Assembly (NCBI GenBank): GCA_015056865.1
Contig: SVFM01000003.1
Coordinates: 109,915-173,914 of the forward strand
Direction: 5' to 3'
DNA length: 64,000 nucleotides
DNA from: Lachnospiraceae bacterium
GTDB taxonomy: Bacteria; Bacillota; Clostridia; Lachnospirales; Lachnospiraceae
Position numbers and translations under genes: made by a program. Under the pieces are notes generated by a model. The model had not been told where the DNA came from, searched no databases, and was given only the letters and a program-made list of their open reading frames with translations. Shown here one piece after another: positions 50,314 through 59,845 of this stretch. The first letter of the stretch is position 1. Each line of letters begins with the position of its first letter.

Positions 50314-52575
50314 ATGAGCATATATGATACATTAAATGACAGGCAGAAGGAAGCAGTGTTCCGTACGGAAGGACCGGTTCTCATTCTGGCCGGTGCAGGT
50401 AGCGGCAAGACCCGTTGCCTGACCCATAGGGCTGCCTACTTGATCGAAGAGATGGGTGTGAACCCTTGGAATATATTGGCCATCACATTTACCAATAAAG
50501 CTGCGGGAGAGATGCGGGAGAGAGTGAATCAAATTGTTGGGTTCGGAGCAGAGCAGATCTGGGTAGCGACTTTTCATTCTACTTGCGTGCGCATTCTGCG
50601 CAGATATGCGGACAGACTGGGATATGACAGCAATTTTACCATATATGATACAGATGATCAGAAAAGCATTGTGAAGGATATTTGCAAGCGCATGAATATC
50701 GATACCAAGACCCTGAAAGAGAGGACGATCATGAGTATGATTTCCTCCGCCAAGGATCAATTGATCTCTTCCCAGCAGTTTGAGAATGAGACCTACTTTT
50801 CCGGGGATATGACCAGACGTAAGGTGGCAGGGGTTTATAAAGAATATCAGGCAGTGCTGAAAAAGAACAACGGTATGGATTTTGATGACTTGATCGTGAA
50901 AACCGTGGAACTGTTTCAAACTTGTCCGGAAGTGTTGGACTCCTATCAGGAGCGTTTCCGATACATCATGGTAGATGAATATCAGGACACCAATACGGCG
51001 CAGTTTGAACTGGTTAGACTGTTGGCGGACAAGTACCGCAACCTGTGCGTGGTAGGGGATGATGATCAGTCAATCTACAAGTTCAGAGGCGCCAATATCC
51101 GCAATATACTGGATTTTGAGAAGGTATATCCGGATGCTTTTGTGGTAAAGCTGGAACAAAATTACCGTTCCACCGGGAATGTGCTGGATGCGGCCAATCA
51201 TGTGATCAGGAATAATCGGGATCGGAAGGCCAAGAGTCTTTGGACGGAGAATGAAGCCGGAAGCAGGATCCATGTGCGGCAGTTTGACACGGCCTTTGAG
51301 GAGGCTGAGTACATTGCCGGAGATATTGCTTCCAAAGCCAGAAAAGGCGACAGCTATGGTGAATTTGCGGTGCTTTATCGCACCAATGCCCAGTCCAGAT
51401 TATTGGAGGAAAAGTTTATCATGGAAGGAATCCCTTATAATGTGGTGGGTGGTGTGAACTTTTATGCCAGGAAAGAGATCAAGGATCTTCTGGCCTATCT
51501 GAAGACCATCGATAACGGCAGAGATGATGTGGCTGTAAAACGAATCATCAACATACCTAAGCGGGGCATTGGAGCGGCCAGTATTGCCAAGGTGGAAGAT
51601 TATGCCATGATGCGGGGGATCAGTTTTTATGATGCATTGCGGGAAGCAGATCAGATCCTGGATCTTGGCAAAGGCGCATCCAAAATAAAGCCTTTTGTAG
51701 ATTTGATACAGACGTTTCGAAGCAAGCTTGCCTATTACAGTCTGGAAGATCTGATGGAGGATATCCTGGAAAAGACAGGATATGTCAGGGAACTGGAGCA
51801 GAATGATGAGGAGGATGCACAGGAGCGTATTTCCAACGTAAATGAATTGATCACAAAGGTAGTTACCTATGAACAGGTTCATGATGAGCCTACTTTGAGC
51901 GAGTTCCTGGAGGAAGTCGCCTTGGTGGCAGATATTGACAATGTGGAAGACGGGGCCAATCGGGTGCTCCTTATGACACTGCACAGTGCCAAGGGTCTGG
52001 AGTTTACCCATGTATATCTGGCAGGCATGGAAGACGGTATCTTCCCGGGCTACATGGCCATTGCCGCGGAGGATCCGGAGGCAGAACTGGCGGAGGAAAG
52101 ACGCCTTGCCTATGTGGGGATCACCAGAGCCAAGGAGGAACTGACTCTGACCTGCGCCAGGATGCGTATGTTACGGGGTGAGGCTCAGTACAATCCGGTC
52201 AGCCGTTTTGTCAGAGAAATCCCGTCGCACCTGATCGATACGCCTCTGCCAAAAAAGAAAGTAGTCCAGACAGAGCCTCTTGATCTGCGGCCCAAGGCAG
52301 TGCTTCGGCCCAAGGTGACACCTTATGCGGACAAGCCCTTTATTGCTAAAGGAATGAGTGAATTAAACCGTGTGGCAGGTATATCCAAAGGAAGCGGTGG
52401 TATAGAGGGAGAGTTGGACTACAAGGAAGGTGACAGAGTCAGCCATGTCAAGTATGGAGAGGGCACGGTAAAGGTGATCACCAGAGAGCCGAGAGATTAT
52501 AAGGTAACGGTAGAATTTGACGGACCCGGACAGAAGATCATGTATGCTTCTTTTGCAAAATTGAAAAGACTATAG
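50314..52575 (+). CDS. pcrA: ATP-dependent DNA helicase PcrA (UvrD family)
   Basis: 3'-to-5' helicase for repair and replication conflicts. 753 residues from the ATG at 50314, preceded by GGAGGAAGT; the family begins DTLNDRQKEAVF at this point, so an earlier in-frame start inside the terminator is rejected. Motifs: Walker A LAGAGSGKTR, Ia ITFTNKAAGEM, II VDEYQDTN, III GDDDQSIYKFRGA, IV NYRST, V LMTLHSAKGLEF, VI YVGITRAKE. The C-terminal GDRVSHVKYGEGTVKVI domain is typical of PcrA. Confidence 0.96.
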   Translation: MSIYDTLNDRQKEAVFRTEGPVLILAGAGSGKTRCLTHRAAYLIEEMGVNPWNILAITFTNKAAGEMRERVNQIVGFGAEQIWVATFHSTCVRILRRYADRLGYDSNFTIYDTDDQKSIVKDICKRMNIDTKTLKERTIMSMISSAKDQLISSQQFENETYFSGDMTRRKVAGVYKEYQAVLKKNNGMDFDDLIVKTVELFQTCPEVLDSYQERFRYIMVDEYQDTNTAQFELVRLLADKYRNLCVVGDDDQSIYKFRGANIRNILDFEKVYPDAFVVKLEQNYRSTGNVLDAANHVIRNNRDRKAKSLWTENEAGSRIHVRQFDTAFEEAEYIAGDIASKARKGDSYGEFAVLYRTNAQSRLLEEKFIMEGIPYNVVGGVNFYARKEIKDLLAYLKTIDNGRDDVAVKRIINIPKRGIGAASIAKVEDYAMMRGISFYDALREADQILDLGKGASKIKPFVDLIQTFRSKLAYYSLEDLMEDILEKTGYVRELEQNDEEDAQERISNVNELITKVVTYEQVHDEPTLSEFLEEVALVADIDNVEDGANRVLLMTLHSAKGLEFTHVYLAGMEDGIFPGYMAIAAEDPEAELAEERRLAYVGITRAKEELTLTCARMRMLRGEAQYNPVSRFVREIPSHLIDTPLPKKKVVQTEPLDLRPKAVLRPKVTPYADKPFIAKGMSELNRVAGISKGSGGIEGELDYKEGDRVSHVKYGEGTVKVITREPRDYKVTVEFDGPGQKIMYASFAKLKRL

Positions 52576-52654
52576 TCAAAAAAAAGAGAATATGATATAA
52601 TGAAAATGATCATATTGCATATAATAACACAAAACGAAAGGATGGTATAAGAGT

Positions 52655-52909
52655 ATGAACAAGCTGGAAGCAATTTTGGATGCTGCACATTTGAATAATC
52701 TGGTGAAAAAGAAAGAAGAGAAGAAAAAGTGCAATGTTGTATTGTGGGTGATCATTATTGTAGGCGCAGTGATTGCAATCAGTCTGATCGCATATGCACT
52801 GTATCGTCGTTTCAAGCCAGGTTATCTGGACGAGTTTGATGAGGAATTTGATGATGAGTTTGTTGGTGATGACGAGGTGTTTGAGGACGAGAGTTTTACG
52901 ATCGAATAA
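52655..52909 (+). CDS. Small acidic membrane protein
   Basis: 84 residues: a short N-terminal amphipathic stretch, a Lys-rich patch (KKKEEKKK), one membrane helix (VVLWVIIIVGAVIAISLIAYAL) and a strongly acidic C-terminus (DEFDEEFDDEF...FEDESF). No function known; similar short proteins occur in Lachnospiraceae. AAAGGATGG-type ribosome site precedes the ATG. Probably in one transcript with the following RNA methyltransferase. Confidence 0.75.
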   Translation: MNKLEAILDAAHLNNLVKKKEEKKKCNVVLWVIIIVGAVIAISLIAYALYRRFKPGYLDEFDEEFDDEFVGDDEVFEDESFTIE

Positions 52910-52940
52910 AAGTATTGCATAGACGCAAAGGTAGAAGAAC

Positions 52941-54365
52941 ATGAAAAAAGGTCAGGTATATGAAGGTGTTGTAGAGCGGGTGGATTTCCCCAACAAAGGT
53001 GTGGTACGTGCGGGAGAGGAAACCTGTATCGTAAAGATGAGCCTGCCCGGACAGAAAGTTTCTTTTAGTGTAAATAAAGTTCGAAAAGGGAAGGCGGAAG
53101 GCCGACTTCTGGAGGTGCTTGAAAAGGCGCCTTTAGAATGTTGCAGTCCGTGTTCCCATTTTGGTTTATGCGGAGGATGTACCTATTTATCGCTTCCATA
53201 TGAAGAGCAGCTGAAGATAAAGGAAGGACAGGTCCGTAGGCTGCTGGATGGTTTTGATATACAGAACTGCTGGGAAGGGATTAAAGGCAGTCCCGTACAA
53301 TATGGATATCGTAATAAGATGGAGTTTACCTTCGGTGATGAGTATAAAGATGGCCCTTTAAGCCTGGGGATGCATAGGAGGGGCAGCTTTTATGATGTGG
53401 TGGAGGTCTCTGATTGTCAGATTGTAGATCAGGATTATCGCAGTATATTATCAAACACGCTGGCGTATTTCCGGGAGAGAAGGATATCCTACTTTCATAG
53501 ACTGCGCCATGAGGGATTTTTGCGACATTTGTTGGTGCGAAAGGCAGTAAAAACCGGGGAGATATTGATCGCACTGATCACCACGACTCAGTGGCCCTAC
53601 AGTGATGGAGGAGAGCAGGAAGCACAGGCTTTGATAGAAGGATTTCGGGATATGCTGCTTTCTTTGCCGCTGCAGGGAAAGATTGCCGGTATTTTACATA
53701 TTTTAAATGATTCCTTAGCGGATGTGGTGCAGAGTGACGAAACCAGACTACTATATGGTCAGGACTATTTTTATGAAGAATTGCTGGGTCTGAAGTTTAA
53801 AATTTCCACTTTTTCCTTTTTCCAGACCAATTCTCTGGGGGCAGAGGTGTTGTATGACACCGTGCGGGAGTATGTGAGATATGCGTGTGCAAAGGAGAAT
53901 GAGGGAGCACATGCTCGGCGTGTTGTTTTTGATCTGTACAGCGGAACAGGCACCATTACCCAGCTTATGGCAGAAGTGGCAGAGAAAGTTATTGGTGTGG
54001 AGATCGTGGAGGAAGCCGTGGAAGCAGCCAGACAGAATGCCTGCCTCAATGGCCTAGATAACTGTGAATTCATTGCCGGTGATGTGCTGAAGGTTCTGGA
54101 TGAGGTGGGGGAAAAACCGGATCTGATCATCCTGGATCCACCCAGAGATGGGATCCATCCCAAGGCATTGCCTAAAATCATTGCCTATGGCGTAGAACAT
54201 ATCGTGTATGTATCCTGTAAGCCTACAAGCCTGGCTCGTGATCTGGAAGTGTTTTTAGAGAATGATTACCGGATAGAAAGAGTTGTGGCCGTGGATCAGT
54301 TCCCGTGGACTGCGAATGTGGAGACTGTTTGTCTCTTGCAAAAGAACAAGTTTACTCAAATATAA
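52941..54365 (+). CDS. 23S rRNA (uracil-5-)-methyltransferase RlmD/RumA family
   Basis: 474 residues. N-terminal TRAM domain (residues 1-60), [4Fe-4S] cysteines CCSPCSHFGLCGGC (around 72-85), then the methyltransferase: SAM motif FDLYSGTGTITQ, DPPRDGIHPKA, and the catalytic cysteine in YVSCKPTSLARD. The C-terminus DQFPWTANVETVCLL is the family hallmark. It may be the enzyme for U1939 or U747; the paralogue cannot be told apart. The last 14 bases overlap the convergent barstar gene. Confidence 0.93.
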   Translation: MKKGQVYEGVVERVDFPNKGVVRAGEETCIVKMSLPGQKVSFSVNKVRKGKAEGRLLEVLEKAPLECCSPCSHFGLCGGCTYLSLPYEEQLKIKEGQVRRLLDGFDIQNCWEGIKGSPVQYGYRNKMEFTFGDEYKDGPLSLGMHRRGSFYDVVEVSDCQIVDQDYRSILSNTLAYFRERRISYFHRLRHEGFLRHLLVRKAVKTGEILIALITTTQWPYSDGGEQEAQALIEGFRDMLLSLPLQGKIAGILHILNDSLADVVQSDETRLLYGQDYFYEELLGLKFKISTFSFFQTNSLGAEVLYDTVREYVRYACAKENEGAHARRVVFDLYSGTGTITQLMAEVAEKVIGVEIVEEAVEAARQNACLNGLDNCEFIAGDVLKVLDEVGEKPDLIILDPPRDGIHPKALPKIIAYGVEHIVYVSCKPTSLARDLEVFLENDYRIERVVAVDQFPWTANVETVCLLQKNKFTQI

Positions 54366-54627
54366 TCACCAGATTCCCTTTTTCTTCTTGCGCTTCTGCG
54401 CACAGTTCTTTTAATGCACCAAAATACCGGGGTAATTCCTGTTCCAGTGCAGTAGTATTTGAAAAAGTGATCTCCCAAGGTTCGCCATGCCCGGTGAGCA
54501 GGTCGTAAAAGGCGTCCAGATTTTTGCCGTAATAGTGGGGGCAGGGAAGGCTGGCGCAGATACGCTCATGAAATTCTGCGCGGGTTACAACGCCTTCCAG
54601 ATTAATTGTGTATTTGATAGGTTCCAT
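54352..54627 (-). CDS. Barstar-family ribonuclease inhibitor
   Basis: Cytosolic antidote to a barnase-type RNase. 91 residues from ATG 54627 after ACGGAGGTATCAAC; a longer in-frame extension overlaps the barnase gene. Signature: SLPCPHYYGKNLDAFYDLLTG, the barstar segment whose aspartates insert into the barnase active site, and a Trp-rich C-terminal half (EPWEITFSNTT). It lies 31 bases behind the barnase gene on the same strand, so both come from one transcript, and its tail overlaps the convergent rRNA methyltransferase by 14 bases. Confidence 0.93.
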   Translation of the reverse strand: MEPIKYTINLEGVVTRAEFHERICASLPCPHYYGKNLDAFYDLLTGHGEPWEITFSNTTALEQELPRYFGALKELCAEAQEEKGNLVIIFE

Positions 54628-54658
54628 GTTGATACCTCCGTTTAGGCATGGTTTCAGG

Positions 54659-55159
54659 TTACTCGTTTCCGTAGAGAAGGGTAAAGGATTCATAGTGATC
54701 CTCTGTGTAGTAGATCAGGCCGTCATCAGAGTAGACAATACGTTTGGCTCCCCGACTGTCCTTGCCCAGCGTGTCGATATCGCACTCCCGGTAGGTGCGG
54801 TCCTCCTTTTCGGGAAGAAGTTCCTCATAATTGCCAAAATAGTCCCCGCCAATACATTTGCCCGGGGCGTACATTTCCAGTGAACCTCCGGTCCAGCCCA
54901 GTTTTTGGGCTTCTTTTTTTGTGATGAAATTAGGCGGCAACTCCTCATAGGTGTGGAGATATAGGGACACATCCACTGCCGTAGTATAACTTTCACCATA
55001 TTCGATAGAGGCCGTTTCTGAGGATTCTGACTCCATCAGAAACTCATCAACAACAAAATCCAGTATTTGTTCTGTGGTGGCTTCGTCGCAGGCTGTCATC
55101 AACAGTGTCATGCACAACGCGGCAAAAGCTACGAGCAATGTTCTCAGCAATTTTTTCAT
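54659..55159 (-). CDS. Barnase-family ribonuclease with lipoprotein signal
   Basis: Guanyl-specific RNase of the barnase fold, 166 residues. A signal peptide ending LMTAC with Cys24 predicts a lipid-anchored, extracytoplasmic enzyme, unlike freely secreted barnase. The catalytic domain (residues 65-166) keeps all key residues: Glu125 in TYRECDID, Arg136 and Arg140 in SRGAKRIVYS, His155 in TEDHYESF. YLHTYEELPPNFITKKEAQKLGW and GGDYFGNYEELLPEKE match barnase closely. It lies 21 bases after an upstream membrane-protein gene and 31 before barstar. GGAGGAAATAAG precedes the ATG. Confidence 0.93.
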   Translation of the reverse strand: MKKLLRTLLVAFAALCMTLLMTACDEATTEQILDFVVDEFLMESESSETASIEYGESYTTAVDVSLYLHTYEELPPNFITKKEAQKLGWTGGSLEMYAPGKCIGGDYFGNYEELLPEKEDRTYRECDIDTLGKDSRGAKRIVYSDDGLIYYTEDHYESFTLLYGNE

Positions 55160-55180
55160 CTTATTTCCTCCGTGTCAATT

Positions 55181-55885
55181 TCATAGATGATAGTGATTCA
55201 TCATATCCAACATCAAATAGCATCCTCTGCCAAACAATAAGGCAAAGATCAGACCGATCAATATCTTTTGGTATAGGGCGTGGGCGGCACTGCACAAATG
55301 TTCCCACCAATCATAGGCAACCAACAATAATATGTAGCAGACGCTGTGCATTAATATTTGCGATAACTCCGGTAGGATCAGCATTCCAATGCATAGAGCA
55401 CCTTGGGTAACCAGTAAGGCCAGGTGCCTTTTTTGGATGTCAAAACCACTGTTTTTGTACAAAAGAAACAGGATGATCAACACAGGAGCCATCTCTCTGA
55501 GAAAAACGGAAAGCAGATGGAAACCGGTGTAAAGATCAAAGGAAAAACGTAACAGGTTGTGACCGTCAAACAAATGGATCAGGGAAGCCAGATCCTGCTT
55601 TGGCAGAAAGGCGAAATATGCAGCCATCAGGCGGAAAAAAGACGCAAGACCTTTGTGGGGCAACAGCCTGTGGGGAAGGATAAGGGCCAGAAGCAGGGCG
55701 GCCATGGCTACCATATCTACCAGGATATCAAAGGGAAGCCTCTGGGCGCTTTTACACTGTATTGCCACATACAATCCGATGCCCTGGGCAGTTGCCATAT
55801 CATGCATGGTGATCAATGCCAGAAGAAGCTGGATGAAGATCAGGGCCGGTATAAAATAATGGATGTCGATAAACTTCTTTTTCAA
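55181..55885 (-). CDS. Polytopic membrane protein of unknown function
   Basis: 234 residues, six or seven membrane segments, with few loops (HGLASFFRLMAAYFAFLPK). It begins with TTG after AAGGAGAACC; no ATG fits better. No family recognised. It sits between two larger membrane proteins of the GT-C cluster and barnase, all on the minus strand with gaps of 15-30 bases, so it is part of one operon. Confidence 0.7.
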   Translation of the reverse strand: MKKKFIDIHYFIPALIFIQLLLALITMHDMATAQGIGLYVAIQCKSAQRLPFDILVDMVAMAALLLALILPHRLLPHKGLASFFRLMAAYFAFLPKQDLASLIHLFDGHNLLRFSFDLYTGFHLLSVFLREMAPVLIILFLLYKNSGFDIQKRHLALLVTQGALCIGMLILPELSQILMHSVCYILLLVAYDWWEHLCSAAHALYQKILIGLIFALLFGRGCYLMLDMMNHYHL

Positions 55886-55900
55886 AATAGGTTCTCCTTG

Positions 55901-56992
55901 TCAGGCGGTATATTCAATGAGCAATACGTACATGCCGAATGCCCACATCCATAGCGTGTATAGGAAGGCATACTTTTTGTGGATGCCCTGCAGAAAAGAC
56001 AAGATCAAAGTGATGCATACGACCATGATCCCAAAGCAAGCACGTCTGGGAAACGTGGGAGAGAGAATCATTGCGCCATAGGCCAGTACAGCAGTGATCA
56101 TAAGTAGGATCTGGAAAGGCTGCAGCTGATTGCCGGCTTTCAGATAGAGAAGCAGGAAAATCAGCAGGAACAAAAACGTGGGGAATAAGAAATTCGTACC
56201 TGCACCCAACATGGAAAGAAAACGGTCGTATAGGGTCTCAAAAAATGTCATGTCAGACATAAAGGCATTTCTGACAAAGTTTCCCGGAGCCACGATCACC
56301 AGTATACTGCCTATCAGAGAGGAGGCAGAACCCAGATACATCCAAAGGGGTACTTTTTTATGTAAAAATTTCACAAAATATGCAATGACAATGATACTGA
56401 ATGCAAAGCTGGCGGGGCCCATGTTTTCGTTGCTCCAACCGGTGATCAGTCCCAAGGGAATGACCCAAAGAAAGGCACCTTTGAGTGAGGAGGCTTCAGG
56501 GCATTTTACCTGCCGGATATAGAGCAGCAGGAATAACAGTATCCAGTTAGAAGAATACAGGTAGTTTACAGAGCCGGACTGCCAAAAGATACTCAGCATG
56601 GCGTCAGGATTGAGGCTGATCAGGGAGATAAATGCAGCACAGAAATAAACCCAAGTTACCTTGCCCGCTATCTGGCAGATCAGGTAACTAAGTGTGCATG
56701 CAGCGACCAGGTTCATAATATCGGCAAACAATTCACCTCCCATGAGGATGAATTGTAAAAGCGCGTGGGTAATGCATCTGCCGCCCCAATTCATAAAGTG
56801 CCATGTCTGGCTCTCCAACACGTCAGAGATGCCTTTCAACGGACCACCGGTTGCAATGTTGGTGATGTACCATAGATCGTCTTTCATGAAGATCACTTTT
56901 CTATGAAGCATGAATTCCAGCACAGCAAAAACCAGTGTGCATATCACGATAATCATACAAAAAACTCGTGTGCGATCAAATTTCTTCATCAT
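55901..56992 (-). CDS. DUF6056-like polytopic membrane protein
   Basis: 363 residues, about ten membrane segments. The N-terminal part DLWYITNIATG...WHFMNWGGRCITHALLQFIL matches the DUF6056 group, which has a GT-C-like layout with the loop after the first helix holding acidic and aromatic residues (DDLWY). Function unknown; association with glycosyltransferase genes suggests a role in surface glycan synthesis. GGGGGAAG precedes the ATG. Confidence 0.72.
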   Translation of the reverse strand: MMKKFDRTRVFCMIIVICTLVFAVLEFMLHRKVIFMKDDLWYITNIATGGPLKGISDVLESQTWHFMNWGGRCITHALLQFILMGGELFADIMNLVAACTLSYLICQIAGKVTWVYFCAAFISLISLNPDAMLSIFWQSGSVNYLYSSNWILLFLLLYIRQVKCPEASSLKGAFLWVIPLGLITGWSNENMGPASFAFSIIVIAYFVKFLHKKVPLWMYLGSASSLIGSILVIVAPGNFVRNAFMSDMTFFETLYDRFLSMLGAGTNFLFPTFLFLLIFLLLYLKAGNQLQPFQILLMITAVLAYGAMILSPTFPRRACFGIMVVCITLILSFLQGIHKKYAFLYTLWMWAFGMYVLLIEYTA

Positions 56993-57019
56993 TTGTATCG
57001 GCTTCCCCCTGCCTTACAA

Positions 57020-58651
57020 TTATTTTGTGGCGCTCATCAAATACACATTGTATTTGATACTGTTTGTAAGAAATTGTGAGTCAAATTTCCTGCCCAGTTC
57101 TTCCTGGAAATAAGTCACTGCCTGATCCCTATAATCACCGGGAATATAAACAAGGAAACTGTCTGTATCCCGAAGTTCTTTTACCGCAGCTAAATCCTCC
57201 GGGGTATCCTCAAGTGTGAGAAAACAGATCTGTTCCGGAAGGGTCCAATCATAGTAGGAGTGTGCTCCCGTCACCTGGCCATATACCACCCAGGGAATAT
57301 CACTGTGTGCCTGCAGTACAGACATGTCCTTGGCCGGATGGGAGAGATACTCGATCCCCTTTCCGCTGTCTATCACCAGCCACTCTGCCGCCAGAATCCC
57401 TATGGCTAAAATCGCATAAGTGATCCGCCCGGCCATCTTACGGACTGCAGCATCTTTTACAAGAGAAAGCAGAGCCTGTAACAAAAGAATGGCCCCCCAA
57501 GCCATGCAGAATAGAAGGATCGTATAGACGCACCAAAGATAACGTTCCTCCCGATCAGCCGGAAAGGTAAAGCACACCACAAATTGATAGGCCTGGGCTG
57601 TAAGTACTGTCAGGATCAGGCCGGTCAGTTTCTGCATCTCCTTTCGTTTATATAAAAGGACAGCGCCGTCAAGAATGCAGCCGAATATGAGAAGCAGCCC
57701 AAGAATAGGCGGGAATTTCTCTCCGAACAGGCAGGCCGATAAGCGTTCATATCCCCAGCCAATATCCTGCAGCTTTTTTGCGGAAAAGTCAAAAATGGAT
57801 TTCAGTGCGGTTTCCCCTTTGCCTCGATTGAGATTCCAGCGGCAATAGGGGAACAGGAAAATGGTGGTTAATAGTGAGGCTGCGAAATTCCCCACCCAGG
57901 CCAGAACATATTTGAATTCCCCGGTTGTCCAAAAGCGAAGCCGCCCCTTTCTGACAGCCAAAATAAGAAGCCAAAGGCAAAAGAGAGCAGCTGTGATGGC
58001 ATAAAAGATCCAAAAATCATAGTGGGTCAAAAGTCCTATGACACTGATGATATACAGATAAATGAATAGTACGGGGGACATTTTGGGACGTTTACAATCC
58101 TGCAGGACCCAAAGCCCGCCCATAAGAAGCAGCAGCATGGCCCACAAAAGCAGCATGTACATCCTTAAGATGGTAGCCTGCTGCAGCATCAGACGATTCA
58201 CCACAGCTGTGAAAAACATGACAGTGGCAGAAAGAAGGGGGCTGCTTGTCAGGCGCAGGAAGAACCCATAGCCCAATACCAGTACAAACAAATAGAAAAA
58301 GAGGTTGATGACCAGGCCGATCCAAATGGAACCGCTTCCAGGGAAGAACAAAAAGGACACCAGTCTAAACAACCAAAAATACAGCGGAACATGGTCACTG
58401 TACAGACGATCGCTTATGGCATCAAAGGACAGATGATCCGAGTCGGCAGACAAGTAGGCTTCTATGTCCGAGCCGGTCATCCACTGGCCAATCTGGGAGG
58501 ATGGCCAATCCTGTTCAAAACCATTGGATGATTCATAAGAATATATTTCATCAGTGAACCAGATCTGTTTCTGGCTGCTCCAGTAGACAAATGATAGAAT
58601 TCCCGTTATCAGTAGTATCAGTCCTGCCCAAAAGGCTTTATGTCTTATCAT
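57020..58651 (-). CDS. GT-C family (GT39/ArnT-like) glycosyltransferase
   Basis: 543 residues from the ATG at 58651, chosen because GGAG lies 6 bases upstream; an in-frame ATG at 58663 has no ribosome site. Twelve-odd membrane segments. The first external loop carries the acidic motif WFTDEIYSYE and later DHVPLYFWLFRLVSF, as in dolichol/undecaprenyl-phosphosugar dependent GT-C enzymes. The C-terminal ~110 residues are soluble with no clear motif. First gene of the minus-strand operon that ends with barnase-barstar. Acceptor and donor unknown. Confidence 0.82.
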   Translation of the reverse strand: MIRHKAFWAGLILLITGILSFVYWSSQKQIWFTDEIYSYESSNGFEQDWPSSQIGQWMTGSDIEAYLSADSDHLSFDAISDRLYSDHVPLYFWLFRLVSFLFFPGSGSIWIGLVINLFFYLFVLVLGYGFFLRLTSSPLLSATVMFFTAVVNRLMLQQATILRMYMLLLWAMLLLLMGGLWVLQDCKRPKMSPVLFIYLYIISVIGLLTHYDFWIFYAITAALFCLWLLILAVRKGRLRFWTTGEFKYVLAWVGNFAASLLTTIFLFPYCRWNLNRGKGETALKSIFDFSAKKLQDIGWGYERLSACLFGEKFPPILGLLLIFGCILDGAVLLYKRKEMQKLTGLILTVLTAQAYQFVVCFTFPADREERYLWCVYTILLFCMAWGAILLLQALLSLVKDAAVRKMAGRITYAILAIGILAAEWLVIDSGKGIEYLSHPAKDMSVLQAHSDIPWVVYGQVTGAHSYYDWTLPEQICFLTLEDTPEDLAAVKELRDTDSFLVYIPGDYRDQAVTYFQEELGRKFDSQFLTNSIKYNVYLMSATK

Positions 58652-58826
58652 ATTTTTCTCCATGCATGCTAGAATATATCATCAATTTACTATAAATTGT
58701 GGCGAATGTCAATTGAAGCATAAGAATACACCATGTCGGTTATTATATGAAAAAAAGCTGGTCAATTTATGCACTGTTGTTATTTTCGACTTGTTGCTAT
58801 GATGTACACAAAAGAGAGGTCTTAGT

Positions 58827-59159
58827 ATGGGAAGTGATAAGAAAAAAATCAATATCGAGGTAGGGGCAAGGCTGAAGCAGATCAGAGAAAATAGGCGCTG
58901 TTCGCAGTCAGAATTTGCATGCGCTCTGGGAATCGGTGATGAGCATTATCGCAAGTTGGAAAATGGTTCCACCAGTCTGACGATCGAAAAGATCTATATA
59001 CTGAGTGAAAAGTACAATGTGGATCCCTCATTTTTGATCATGGGCAGGCGTGGAGAAGAGTTTGATTTTGACACATATATTACAAACTGTACAAAAGACC
59101 AGAAGAATAAATTGATGGCTAGAATTTTGGAATATATGAAAAGTTATTTTAGTGGATGA
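58827..59159 (+). CDS. XRE-family helix-turn-helix regulator
   Basis: 110 residues. HTH_3 domain at residues 7-65: VGARLKQIRENRRCSQSEFACALGIGDEHYRKLENGSTSLTIEKIYILSEKYNVDPSFLIMG. A short C-terminal helix follows (FDFDTYITNCTKDQKNKLMARILEYM). Divergent from the GT-C operon and adjacent to an ECF sigma unit; either may be its target. AAGAGAGGTC precedes the ATG. Confidence 0.88.
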   Translation: MGSDKKKINIEVGARLKQIRENRRCSQSEFACALGIGDEHYRKLENGSTSLTIEKIYILSEKYNVDPSFLIMGRRGEEFDFDTYITNCTKDQKNKLMARILEYMKSYFSG

Positions 59160-59320
59160 TTATGCAAAAGTGTGGTAAAATAAGTCGGCAGAGAAAAAAA
59201 TTACGATCTGTTGACTTTTTTTAAAATTTCTTGTTACCTTTTGCCTTTGTAAACAGATATATATAGTAGAAGTATTTTTTGGTACGAAGGATAAACTATA
59301 AGGAGACGGAGGCTAAAGTC

Positions 59321-59797
59321 GTGGATCGTGATCAGCGTTTTTATGAAATGTATGGGGATACGTATCGGGAGTTGATAAGATATGTATATAACAGATGTAA
59401 AGACAAGGATCTGGCGGAGGATATCGTACAGGAGACTTATTCCGAAGCCCTTATACAATTTGACAAGCTTCAGGATCACGAGAACCTGAAGGGCTGGTTG
59501 TTCAAGACAGCAAGTTATAAGGCCAGCAATTACATAAAAAAGCAAAAAAAAGAAGAAGTCGGATTGGATTTGGTAGGAGAACCCGGTGATTGTGAAGCCC
59601 AGTATGATGCCATAGAGTGGAAAGTGGCTCTTGCAGGCATGGTTGGAGAGCAGAACGCAGAAATATTCTGGGCTTATCATGTTCTGGGGTACACGGGCAG
59701 TGAAATTGCGGCCCACTATGGCATCAAGGAGAGTTGCCTGAAGGTCAGAGTCTACCGGATCAAGAAGAAAATTCAGGAACAACTGCTGCAAGATTGA
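59321..59797 (+). CDS. ECF-type sigma-70 family RNA polymerase sigma factor
   Basis: 158 residues with a GTG start at 59321, placed after AAGGAGACGGAGGC. Region 2 is FYEMYGDTYRELIRYVYNRCKDKDLAEDIVQETYSEALIQF; region 4 is AEIFWAYHVLGYTGSEIAAHYGIKESCLKVRVYRIKKKIQEQ. No regions 1 or 3, as in ECF sigma factors. It lies 48 bases before the DUF4367 membrane protein, its likely anti-sigma factor. Confidence 0.9.
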   Translation: MDRDQRFYEMYGDTYRELIRYVYNRCKDKDLAEDIVQETYSEALIQFDKLQDHENLKGWLFKTASYKASNYIKKQKKEEVGLDLVGEPGDCEAQYDAIEWKVALAGMVGEQNAEIFWAYHVLGYTGSEIAAHYGIKESCLKVRVYRIKKKIQEQLLQD

Positions 59798-59845
59798 GCC
59801 CTTGTGTGCAGCAAAACAGATGAGTATACGAGAAAGGGAAGCAGA

